DNA of 64,000 nt from NCBI GenBank assembly GCA_002368155.1, contig AP018180.1:4735007-4799006 (forward strand). Reading direction: 5' to 3'. Source of the DNA: Nostoc carneum NIES-2107 (GTDB lineage Bacteria; Cyanobacteriota; Cyanobacteriia; Cyanobacteriales; Nostocaceae). Positions 34,855 to 42,555 of the stretch are shown in pieces. Below the pieces are notes generated by a model. It saw nothing but the letters and a program-made list of their open reading frames with translations, was not told where the DNA came from and ran no database searches. Made by a program: the position numbers and the translations under genes. Within the stretch, counting starts at the first letter, position 1. Each line of letters opens with the position of its first letter.

Positions 34855-36123
34855 ATGCGAAGAATTGCAATTATCGGAGCAGGCCAAGCAGGTTTGCATT
34901 TAGCTATTAGTTTAGTTGATGCAGGTTATGCAGTGACATTGTTTAGCGATCGCACACCAGAAGCGATACTCAATGGTAAGCCAGGCGCAATGCCGGTATT
35001 GTTTCCAGATGCGCTACAACTAGAAGAAAGGCTCAACTTTTGGCATGAGGAATTTCCTGGTAGCGATTTATTCGGTTCTGAAGTCTACGACCCCGAAGGA
35101 AACCTGGTCTTAACTATATCTTCGCCGTTAGAAAAGCCTTGGTTAGCAGTAGATCAGCGCCTCAAATTCTTTACCTGGATGCAAGAGTTTGTCAAAATCG
35201 GCGGTGAACTGGTCGTTAAAGCAATGGCGATCGCAGATCTAGAAGAATGTGCTAAAAATTACGATTTAGTTGTGGTTTCTACTGGTCGAGGTTCCTTCTC
35301 AACTTTATTTGAGCGAGACGAGCAAAAATCCCCACATGATCAACCACAGCGCCATATATCAGGAGTAATGGTCACAGGATTGCACAGCGATGCTGCTGAT
35401 TTACGCACTAGTAAAATGACTGTGATACCCGAAGTTGGCGAAATAATTCAGATGCCTTTCTATAATAAGGGTAAATTTTCTGCTCACGTAATTGCCTTGG
35501 AAGCTTATCCTGGCGGGTCAATGGATCAATTTACTCATATCCAAAGTGGTCAAGAATTACTGGAGATGAGCAAAAAAGCCATCAAACAGTTTAAACCAGG
35601 GTATTACGAAGTAGTTAAAGATATGAAATTGGCAGATGAAAATGCATGGATTAATGGTGCAATTACACCAATCGTCCGCCAGCCAATTGGCCGCTTACCA
35701 TCAGGTGCAACTGTTATGGGTATAGGTGATGCTGTTATCCTACATGATCCTCTAACTGGACAAGGAGCCAATAGCGCTACGAAAATGGCTCATTTAGTTA
35801 AGCAACGAATTATTGAACATGGTAACCAACGCTTTGATGATTCATGGATGCAAAGGGTATTTGATGAATTTTGGAATTATGCTCAGTACACCTATGCTTT
35901 CACTGACTGCTTGTTGTCACCCCCAGCTTATTTGCAAGATATTATGGTTGCAATGAGTCAAAATCCAGAGGTTACTCAAGATTATTTAAATGGCATCAAC
36001 AATCCTTCTAGTTTCTCATCCTGGTTTTTTGATGCTGACAGCGTCAAGGAATATTTAGCTCAAAAGCAAGCTAAACTAGAAGCTGCAAATCAACAAGATG
36101 AACTTTCTCTAGTGAATAATTAA
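34855..36123 (+). CDS. Styrene/indole monooxygenase-like flavoprotein (StyA type)
   Basis: A 422-residue FAD protein with the N-terminal dinucleotide motif IAIIGAGQAGLHLAISL, the internal GKPGAMPVLFPDA region and the later VMGIGDAVILHDPLTGQGAN FAD-binding motif. This is the StyA/IndA organisation, an epoxidase that uses reduced FAD from a StyB reductase. No StyB gene is nearby. Its start follows a good GGGAGAGG site. Within the cluster it would oxidise an alkene or indole-like group, but the substrate is unknown. Confidence 0.88.
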   Translation: MRRIAIIGAGQAGLHLAISLVDAGYAVTLFSDRTPEAILNGKPGAMPVLFPDALQLEERLNFWHEEFPGSDLFGSEVYDPEGNLVLTISSPLEKPWLAVDQRLKFFTWMQEFVKIGGELVVKAMAIADLEECAKNYDLVVVSTGRGSFSTLFERDEQKSPHDQPQRHISGVMVTGLHSDAADLRTSKMTVIPEVGEIIQMPFYNKGKFSAHVIALEAYPGGSMDQFTHIQSGQELLEMSKKAIKQFKPGYYEVVKDMKLADENAWINGAITPIVRQPIGRLPSGATVMGIGDAVILHDPLTGQGANSATKMAHLVKQRIIEHGNQRFDDSWMQRVFDEFWNYAQYTYAFTDCLLSPPAYLQDIMVAMSQNPEVTQDYLNGINNPSSFSSWFFDADSVKEYLAQKQAKLEAANQQDELSLVNN

Positions 36124-36301
36124 GGAATTACCAATCATCTAGGCAGGTGATAATTGAGCAAGCGCAAAATCTGAGCAAGGGTTGACTCTGCTCAGAACTT
36201 TTTCATCTCAGAGAAAAAGAGCAAGAAGAGAATTATCTGTAGTAATTTGATATAAGCTGTAACAAAAGAAAAGCCTTGGGAGAGATGCGTTACGCTGAAA
36301 T

Positions 36302-36447
36302 AAGCTGTTACGTATTTAAATTGTATATTTCGCACTCAGGTGTTGTCAAAAGTCAAGAGTCCAGAGTCAAAGGCTAGCTTGGACTTTGGACTCTTGACCC
36401 TTGACAGTCCTAACTCCAGAATATTTGATTTAGGTGCGTATCAGCCT
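36302..36447. mobile_element. About 145-bp MITE-like element, copy 1
   Basis: Begins AAGCTGTTACG and ends GCGTATCAGC, imperfect 12-bp inverted repeats, with an internal palindrome built of GTCAAGAGTCCA / GGACTCTTGAC around AGGCTAGCTTGG. Matching copies lie at 55941-56084 (opposite orientation) and 61587-61731. It is located between the StyA-like and membrane hydroxylase genes. Confidence 0.8.
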
Positions 36448-36470
36448 ATAGAAATTATATTTTGTTAATT

Positions 36471-37217
36471 ATGCAAATCTTTGTACAAATTCTAGTTTTT
36501 GCAGCTTTTATCGGATTAGTTGGATGGACGATTAGCAATACATTTGGTCGAAAGCAATTCCAAGTGAAAAGTCGCGAAGATTGGATATTAGATTTGACAG
36601 GATTAACTATTCAAGGAATGTTGATTCCTTTATTGCAGTCTACTTTAGTTTATGGGCTGTATCATCATATATTTCCGCCATTACAAGGACTTTTAAAAGT
36701 TGCACCCATTTTAGCTTTTATTATTAGTTTTATTGTTGTTGATTATTTATATTATTGGAATCATCGCTTATTACATAGCAAATTTCTATGGTCAGTCCAT
36801 CAAGTGCATCATACTGTTACGCAAATGGATGTATTAGGTACTTCTCGTAATACACTATGGACAAGTTTGCTAATTGTTTATTTATGGGTACACACTTTAT
36901 TTTTGTATCTTCTATCCGATCCAATGGCTTATTTGCTAGGGGTTAGTCTAACTTCTGCCTTAGATTTATGGCGACATAGCCGCTTGATAATAGATGAAAA
37001 TAGCTGGCTATATCGATTTATATTTCCCTGGCTAATTTTACCCCAGGATCATGCATGGCATCATTGCAGTGAAGTGTTTAATTGCAATTATGGGGCTAAC
37101 TTGAAATTGTGGGATAAGTTCCATAAAACTTATTATGAAAGCAAAGATTTACCATCAGCAATCGGAATTTCTACTTCTTTAACATTAAGGCAGAAACTTT
37201 TATTTCCATTTCCATAA
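36471..37217 (+). CDS. Sterol desaturase/fatty acid hydroxylase superfamily protein
   Basis: A 248-residue integral membrane di-iron enzyme. The eight-His pattern is visible: NHRLLH (H98, H102), HQVHH (H110, H113, H114) and HAWHH (H194, H197, H198), with H169 as an extra candidate, and four or so membrane helices. Family members hydroxylate or desaturate sterols, carotenoids and fatty chains. ATG 36471 is chosen over TTG 36462. The 347-bp gap upstream contains a MITE, so it may have its own promoter. Confidence 0.92.
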   Translation: MQIFVQILVFAAFIGLVGWTISNTFGRKQFQVKSREDWILDLTGLTIQGMLIPLLQSTLVYGLYHHIFPPLQGLLKVAPILAFIISFIVVDYLYYWNHRLLHSKFLWSVHQVHHTVTQMDVLGTSRNTLWTSLLIVYLWVHTLFLYLLSDPMAYLLGVSLTSALDLWRHSRLIIDENSWLYRFIFPWLILPQDHAWHHCSEVFNCNYGANLKLWDKFHKTYYESKDLPSAIGISTSLTLRQKLLFPFP

Positions 37218-37387
37218 TTGACCAGATTAAAAGTTGGTGATGTACAGATAATTGTCAGGGCAAGGCATTGCCTTGCCCCTACCCGCGTAACTCATTTACC
37301 TGAAATATGCTGTATTTACAACAAAGATATGAAAATAACTCTTTCAATGCCCAATGCCCAATGCCCAATGCCCAATGCCCTATTTCT

Positions 37388-37996
37388 ATGACATTTTTAA
37401 GTACAATTCTCTTATTTTTTCCTACCTTGATATTAATACTAACTGGGGCTGCTATCATCTACCTTGCCTATTCACCCAGTATCTTTAGTATTTTAGCAGT
37501 GCTATTTTCTCTTTATGGGTTACCTGTGCTAATTTACCGCTTACATCAATGGGTATATCCTGTGCAGGAAGGTATTAGTTATTTACGCGGTAACTCATAT
37601 AGTCCTTGGTGGGGTAGTCATCAAATTCAGGTAATTTATATTGCAATTCCCGTATTGGAAACAATATTGCGATTAATTCCAGGTGCATTTTCCTTTTGGT
37701 TGCGATTGTGGGGTGCTAAAGTAGGGCGAAATGTTTACTGGACACCTGGATTAGAAATTGCCGATCGCGGTTTAATTGAAATAGGCGATCGCGTAGTTAT
37801 GGGACATCGTGTCACTATCTCGTCTCATATCATTAAACCCCGCAAGCAAGATTTAATGTTGTATGTCAAGAAAGTCACAATTGGTAACGATGTATTTGTG
37901 GGTGCTGGATGCGTTCTTGTTCCTGGTGTAGTGATTAGTGATGCTACCTTTGTTCCGGCTGGGACAAATATTTATCCTAATCAGCAGGTGGAATAA
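37388..37996 (+). CDS. Membrane-anchored hexapeptide-repeat acyltransferase
   Basis: A 202-residue protein. Two N-terminal hydrophobic helices (about 3-60) precede a left-handed beta-helix region at about 110-195 with repeats such as IEIGDRVVMGHRVTI and VTIGNDVFVGAGCVLVPGVV. This is the acyl/acetyltransferase fold. ATG 37388 is preferred because the upstream open frame to 37307 reads through an AATGCCC repeat array (37347-37380). It probably adds an acyl group to a product of the cluster; that is inference. Confidence 0.85.
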   Translation: MTFLSTILLFFPTLILILTGAAIIYLAYSPSIFSILAVLFSLYGLPVLIYRLHQWVYPVQEGISYLRGNSYSPWWGSHQIQVIYIAIPVLETILRLIPGAFSFWLRLWGAKVGRNVYWTPGLEIADRGLIEIGDRVVMGHRVTISSHIIKPRKQDLMLYVKKVTIGNDVFVGAGCVLVPGVVISDATFVPAGTNIYPNQQVE

Positions 37997-38043
37997 TTCT
38001 TAGCTTATTTACAAATTAATATGAACAGCAGACAGGATAAAAT

Positions 38044-38171
38044 CCAATACTGCTCGGTTAAGGATTTTAAACTCTTAATTTGGTTTGGGGAAATGGTGAA
38101 AGGGTAAGGGTTAAAGGTTTTTTCTTGCCCCTTTTCCCCTTATCCTTTTGCCCTTAACCGACAAGTATTGG
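38044..38171. repeat. 128-bp palindromic repeat with CCAATACT...AGTATTGG ends
   Basis: Arms CCAATACTGCTCGGTTAAGG and CTTAACCGACAAGTATTGG enclose GGTGAAAGGGTAAGGG/CCCCTTTTCCCCTTATCC purine and pyrimidine runs. A related half lies at about 41523-41640. It forms a long hairpin just upstream of the GH3 gene. Non-coding. Confidence 0.75.
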
Positions 38172-38199
38172 GATAAAATCATCTGTAAATTTTGATATT

Positions 38200-39714
38200 A
38201 TGCGTTCGATTATTCAACTATTTGGAAAACTTTTTGCACCAGCTTACCGACGCTTCGAGCAAGCTTTAAATCATCCAGAATTAACACAGCTATCTATACA
38301 GCAAGAAATTTGCGATCGCCTGATGGCTAGCGACTATGGCAAAGCTTTAAAAATTCGCTCTGTAGAAGATTGGCAAGATGTGCCAATTGTTGATTACGAT
38401 ACATTAGAGCCTTGGATTTTAGGACAAGAAAAGCGTCAGCAAATACCTTTAACTACCGAACCAATTTTATTTTATGAAAAAACCTCTGGTAGTAGTGGGG
38501 CGATAAAATGGATTCCCTATACTCTGTCTTTACGACGCTCATTTAATCAAATGTTTTGTGTATGGGCTTATGATTTAATTAAAAATGGCCCCAGATTTTC
38601 TACTGGTAAAATTTACGCTTGTATATCGCCGCAATTAAATGTCGCAGATTCCTCAGCGTTACAAGACGACTTAGATTATTTAGATGGCTGGTTGCGGTGG
38701 TTGCTGCATCCTTGGTTAGTAATGCCAAATAACCTTAATCGCCTACATAATGCACAAGAATTTAAACATCAGTTGGCGTTGGCTTTATTACAGGCAGAAA
38801 AATTAGAAATTATTTCGATTTGGAGCCCAAGCTTTCTACAAGTACATTTAAAATATATCCAAGAAAATCAGGAATTATTACAGCAAGAATTACACAATAA
38901 AATATCGCGCCATCGCTTGCAACTTTTGGGCGAAAATCCGATACCTTGGACGCAATTATGGTCAAATTTAAAGCTGATTTCTTGTTGGGATAGCGCTAAC
39001 GCCGCTGATCAAGCCAAAGGGTTGCGATCGCAGTTTCCGGGGGTGTTGGTTCAAGGTAAGGGACTGCTAGCAACCGAAGCACCGATGACAATTCCTTTAA
39101 TTGCTGCGGGTGGTTATGTTCCGGTTCTGGATGAAGTGTTTTTTGAGTTTGAGGATAATAGCGGTTCGGTGTATCGCTTACACGAACTCAATCAGGGAGG
39201 AGAATACACAATAATTTTGTCACAGAAAGGCGGTTTGTATCGTTATCGCATAGGCGATCGCATCCGGGTGACGCATTACTATCGCCAAACCCCCTGTTTA
39301 GAGTTTCTGGGAAGACATCAAGCTGTTAGCGATTTAGTGGGGGAGAAGTTGCAATCCAACTTTGTCCATGATGCTTTGCATAGCATGAATTTACCAGAAG
39401 GCTGTTTTAAAAGCTTAGTCAGTCTCGCTGAACCAGCCCAGTATATTTTACTACTTGACTCAGCACAAGCCACAAAAGAAATCCTTGCTCAACAACTAGA
39501 TGAGGCGTTATCACAGTCATATCATTATCAACGGGCGCGATCGCTTGGTCAACTCGCACCGCCGCAAGTGATAATTTCTCCTCAAATTCCAGAGATATTA
39601 GCCTTACATCGTCTCCGCAGTGGAAGTATTTGGGGAGGTATTAAGCATCCAATTTTGGCAACATCGCCTATTAGCACTGAACTTTTACAAGAATTGCAAA
39701 GAACATCATCATAG
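38200..39714 (+). CDS. GH3-family acyl-adenylating/amido-synthetase-like enzyme
   Basis: A 504-residue protein of the GH3 family in the acyl-adenylate-forming superfamily. It shows the ATP/AMP motifs EKTSGSSGAIKWIPYT (T95-G100), LLATEAPMTIP (about 288-298, the ATEG-type motif) and LYRYRIGDRIRV (about 348-359, YRxGD). Plant GH3 enzymes join jasmonate, auxin or benzoates to amino acids; bacterial ones are little studied. Here it could activate a carboxylic acid made by the cluster. The start is ATG with a 203-bp spacer upstream. Confidence 0.88.
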   Translation: MRSIIQLFGKLFAPAYRRFEQALNHPELTQLSIQQEICDRLMASDYGKALKIRSVEDWQDVPIVDYDTLEPWILGQEKRQQIPLTTEPILFYEKTSGSSGAIKWIPYTLSLRRSFNQMFCVWAYDLIKNGPRFSTGKIYACISPQLNVADSSALQDDLDYLDGWLRWLLHPWLVMPNNLNRLHNAQEFKHQLALALLQAEKLEIISIWSPSFLQVHLKYIQENQELLQQELHNKISRHRLQLLGENPIPWTQLWSNLKLISCWDSANAADQAKGLRSQFPGVLVQGKGLLATEAPMTIPLIAAGGYVPVLDEVFFEFEDNSGSVYRLHELNQGGEYTIILSQKGGLYRYRIGDRIRVTHYYRQTPCLEFLGRHQAVSDLVGEKLQSNFVHDALHSMNLPEGCFKSLVSLAEPAQYILLLDSAQATKEILAQQLDEALSQSYHYQRARSLGQLAPPQVIISPQIPEILALHRLRSGSIWGGIKHPILATSPISTELLQELQRTSS

Positions 39715-39762
39715 TGCCTACTTAGTTACTTAAGATGATTCTGAACTAAATTCTGTTGCCTT

Positions 39763-40548
39763 ATGTGCAGTAAACGCTTTTACCACATTGGCTTTGAACA
39801 AGCGGATTTGGGTGCAAAACCGCCTACATTAGCGCTGTTATCTGGCGATCCAGAACGTGCATCTCTGATCGCTCAAACTCATTTACAAAATGTGAAATTA
39901 TTATCAGATAATCGGGGGCTGAATAGTTATTTAGGATATTTAGCCAACGGTTGCCCTATCTTATCAGCGACCAGTGGCATGGGTGCGCCTTCCTTAAGTA
40001 TTGTAGTCAATGAATTAGTCCAGGTAGGAATCCGGCAAATTATTCGCGTTGGTACTTGCGGCTCAATTCAACCTCATGTAACTGTTGGTAGTATTGTGAT
40101 TAGCAATGCCGCATTGTGTCGCCAAGGTGCAGCTAATGATATTGCACCTATCGAGTATCCAGCCGCAGCCGATCCGTTTCTCACAGTCGCTTTAGTCAAA
40201 GCAGCGCAAGAATTAGGCTTTGAGTATCATTTAGGAATTACAGCTTCAGTAGATACCTTTTATGAAGGACAAGAACGCATGGATTCAGCCAATCCATATT
40301 TAATGCGATCGCTACAGGGAATTACTGAAGAATATCGCCACTTAAACATCTTGAACTATGAAATGGAATGCGGCACACTATTTAAAATGGCAGGAGTATA
40401 TCAATTTGCCGCTGCTGCTGTGTGCGCTGTAGTTGCTCAACGTACTGTTTCTGAAAATATCATCTTCCCCAAGAAAGATATTGCCATTGAGAATGCGATC
40501 GCAACTGCTATAAATGCAGCAGAAACATCGCTGAGTGCTGAGTGCTGA
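39763..40548 (+). CDS. Nucleoside phosphorylase (uridine/purine phosphorylase family)
   Basis: A 261-residue protein with the family motifs LLSGDPERA (phosphate binding, about 26-34), IIRVGTCGSIQ (about 94-104) and LNYEMECGTLFKMAG (about 200-214, ribose binding). It cleaves a nucleoside with phosphate to base and ribose-1-phosphate. It lies 49 bp after the GH3 gene on the same strand. It may be a salvage gene that only borders the cluster; its role there is open. Confidence 0.9.
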   Translation: MCSKRFYHIGFEQADLGAKPPTLALLSGDPERASLIAQTHLQNVKLLSDNRGLNSYLGYLANGCPILSATSGMGAPSLSIVVNELVQVGIRQIIRVGTCGSIQPHVTVGSIVISNAALCRQGAANDIAPIEYPAAADPFLTVALVKAAQELGFEYHLGITASVDTFYEGQERMDSANPYLMRSLQGITEEYRHLNILNYEMECGTLFKMAGVYQFAAAAVCAVVAQRTVSENIIFPKKDIAIENAIATAINAAETSLSAEC

Positions 40549-40563
40549 GAGAAAAGAATAAAT

Positions 40564-40648
40564 GTAGGGTGTGTTGTCGCGCAGCGCAACGCACCGACGC
40601 ATTATCAAAGGTTTAAGGTGCCGTACCCTCAGCAATAACACACCCTAC
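40564..40648. terminator. Bidirectional hairpin between convergent genes
   Basis: Perfect 12-bp arms GTAGGGTGTGTT and AACACACCCTAC enclose about 60 bp, between the stop of the phosphorylase gene and the stop of the convergent MtfA-like gene. The position suits termination for both. It also belongs to the GTAGGGTGCGTT repeat type found elsewhere here. Confidence 0.55.
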
Positions 40649-40664
40649 CTTAAATCTTTATTTA

Positions 40665-41498
40665 TCAGTCCTGAAATCCCCATTGCCGAGGATTAACTTG
40701 ATAGTAACGTTGCAGTAACTCATACAATCGCGGATGCTGATGTAACAACTGTTGAGGCTTCTCAAAAAAGGTTTCTGTGGCGACTGCGAAGAACTCGGCG
40801 GGATTTGTTGCACCATAGCTATTAATCACAGTTTTCACGCCTTGCTGCACATCATTACAAAGTTGCTGATATTCTGCGGTCATTACCTGTGCCCAAATTG
40901 GGTAATCTGATTTATTGGGCAAAATAGGTACACCTTCAGCTTTACCATCTTCTTGATCTAATTGATGGGCAAATTCATGCAGCACTACATTATGTCCATC
41001 TTGCCAGTTTTGCGTGTCTTGTTGCACCTGTTCCCAAGAAAGTACAACTTGATCGCGACTCCAAGATTCGCCTAATCTTGCTTCTCGTCTTTCTTCGACT
41101 ACATACTCTCCAGTAGCGACGGTTTCAGTTACTAAATAAGCGCTGGGATAAACTAAAATTGAACGCAATTTTGAGAAGTATTCGCCTCGTTCATTTAGTA
41201 ATAATAAACAAGCCACAGATGCAATAGTTATTTTCATTTCTTCTGTGACTTGTAATCCTTTACAGCCAATGAATTGCTTTTCGGTTAAGAAGACTTGAAT
41301 ATGTCCTTGTAGCCGTCTGCGTTCTGGGGGTGAAAGTTGGAGATAAATCGGCAGATTATTTTCAATAATGGCATTCCATAGAGGTGGGAAAGGTCGAGAT
41401 TTTAAACGTTTACGGCGCTGTTTAATTAACAGGGGACTGATTAAAATTGCGGTGATAACTATGCCAATAATGAGAAAGGCAATGATTGCTGGTATCAT
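40665..41498 (-). CDS. mtfA: MtfA-like zinc metallopeptidase (M90)
   Basis: A 277-residue protein with one N-terminal membrane helix (about 1-25) and the zinc motif H174-E-F-A-H178 followed by QLDQEDG, as in MtfA/M90 peptidases. In enterobacteria MtfA sequesters the Mlc regulator and has aminopeptidase activity; the cyanobacterial role is not known. It is convergent with the phosphorylase gene and outside the oxygenase run. Confidence 0.9.
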   Translation of the reverse strand: MIPAIIAFLIIGIVITAILISPLLIKQRRKRLKSRPFPPLWNAIIENNLPIYLQLSPPERRRLQGHIQVFLTEKQFIGCKGLQVTEEMKITIASVACLLLLNERGEYFSKLRSILVYPSAYLVTETVATGEYVVEERREARLGESWSRDQVVLSWEQVQQDTQNWQDGHNVVLHEFAHQLDQEDGKAEGVPILPNKSDYPIWAQVMTAEYQQLCNDVQQGVKTVINSYGATNPAEFFAVATETFFEKPQQLLHQHPRLYELLQRYYQVNPRQWGFQD

Positions 41499-41522
41499 TG
41501 GTTTTGAGAGTTGGTTAATGGG

Positions 41523-41640
41523 TCAATACTACTCGGTTAAGCGTTTTGAAATTAAAATTGGTTTTGGGGAAAAGGTGAAAGGGGAAGGGTTTTAAACCTT
41601 TCCCCTTTACCCCTTACCCTTTCCCCCACCTCTCAGGAAT
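41523..41640. repeat. Purine/pyrimidine fold-back repeat
   Basis: Starts with TCAATACTACTCGGTTAAG, as in the 38044-38171 element, then GGTTTTGGGGAAAAGGTGAA and a complementary CCTTTCCCCTTTACCCC run. It lies upstream of the minus-strand peptidase gene and the plus-strand yidD gene. Non-coding. Confidence 0.65.
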
Positions 41641-41722
41641 TCTGAAGTTAGACCTTTTGATAGAGTTATCATTGCTAACTGGAGTACAAGATTAAATCGT
41701 AGTTTCTGATTCGGCTTGTTTT

Positions 41723-42010
41723 ATGGCAGTTAGTACGATGGAAACTTTGGCTACCAAAGCTGCGATCGCATCTTTGAATATATATCAAAAACATCTTTCT
41801 CCACGTAAAGGTTTCTCCTGTCCCCATCGCTTGCTATATGGAAGCGAATCTTGCTCAGACTACGTAAAGTACATTCTAATTAATCAAGACTTGATGACAG
41901 CTATCAAAACAGTTCCCCAGCGATTTCAATCATGTAAAATAGCAGCGCAAACTCTCCAAACCAAAGCTGAGGGTGGATGTATTGTGATTCCTTGCTGTAT
42001 ACCACTTTAA
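41723..42010 (+). CDS. yidD: YidD-like membrane protein insertion efficiency factor
   Basis: A 95-residue protein with LNIYQKHLSPRKGFSCPHRLLYGSESCSDY (in part: IYQKHLSPRKGFSCPH) and the terminal GGCIVIPCCIPL, matching the Cys-rich YidD/DUF37 family. YidD helps YidC insert membrane proteins. It is usually 70-90 residues, so the length fits with a slightly longer N-terminus. It is isolated from rnpA/yidC genes here. Confidence 0.85.
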   Translation: MAVSTMETLATKAAIASLNIYQKHLSPRKGFSCPHRLLYGSESCSDYVKYILINQDLMTAIKTVPQRFQSCKIAAQTLQTKAEGGCIVIPCCIPL

Positions 42011-42555
42011 TATTTATTGCGAAATTAAAGGTAACTGGCTGAGGCTGTCATTAGTCCTTGGTCATTTGTCATTGGTGAGGCAGTGCGTTGGGCGGGTTCC
42101 CCGACTTGAAGCAACTGCCGAACCCGTAAGGGTCATTGGTCATTGGTAAGGATTTCAAGCCGATTTATGTTTTTAACATAGTTGGGTTGATTTCCACTGA
42201 CTGATACCAATTTAAATAATGTTTGCGACAAATAAAGTCTTTGTAGGGGCACGGCACCAGTAAGATAATTTGGTATACCACAAGATTGTGGATGCCGTGC
42301 CCCTACCAACCCATCTGTCGCGTTCTTTTTCAAAATGGTATGACTTAATGTTTGCGACACATCAATATATATATTGATTGTAGAGGACACGGCATTGCCT
42401 TGCCCCTACCCGTTTATTGCATTCTTGGTTTCAATTGGCATAAGTCCTTATTCATTCACAAGTATCCCAAACTCATTCATAACAAATGACACGCGAAGCG
42501 CAATAAAGTAGCGTAAAATTATCATCTATCGGCATCTGCTACCCCCTTGACGCTC
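42011..42555. repeat. Repeat-rich intergenic region
   Basis: No gene is supported in 545 bp. It holds TTGGTCATTTGTCATTGG phrases, a fold-back GGCAGTGCGTTGGGCGGGTT/AACCCGTAAGG stretch, a full MITE-like element at 42204-42341 and a diverged half of the same family at about 42345-42440 (GCGACACATCAATATAT to TTGGCAT). Confidence 0.6.
42204..42341. mobile_element. 138-bp MITE-like palindromic element (ATACCAATTT family)
   Basis: Ends ATACCAATTTAAATAATG and TTTTTCAAAATGGTAT with subterminal TGCGACA/TGTCGCG are inverted repeats; the centre has GTAGGGGCACGGCACC paired with GATGCCGTGCCCCTAC. It is the inverted relative of 19867-20000 with about the same length, so the unit appears to be mobile as a block. 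Confidence 0.75.

Noticed and set aside
37307-37387. N-terminal extension of the acyltransferase
   Set aside because: It is encoded by an AATGCCC repeat array; the ATG at 37388 begins the hydrophobic helix.
29767-40548. Scytonemin or hapalindole-type cluster
   Set aside because: None of the hallmark genes (ScyA/B/C, prenyltransferase, isonitrile synthase) is present.
42133-42390. 85-residue minus-strand frame
   Set aside because: It crosses the MITE-like element at 42204-42341 and has no independent support.
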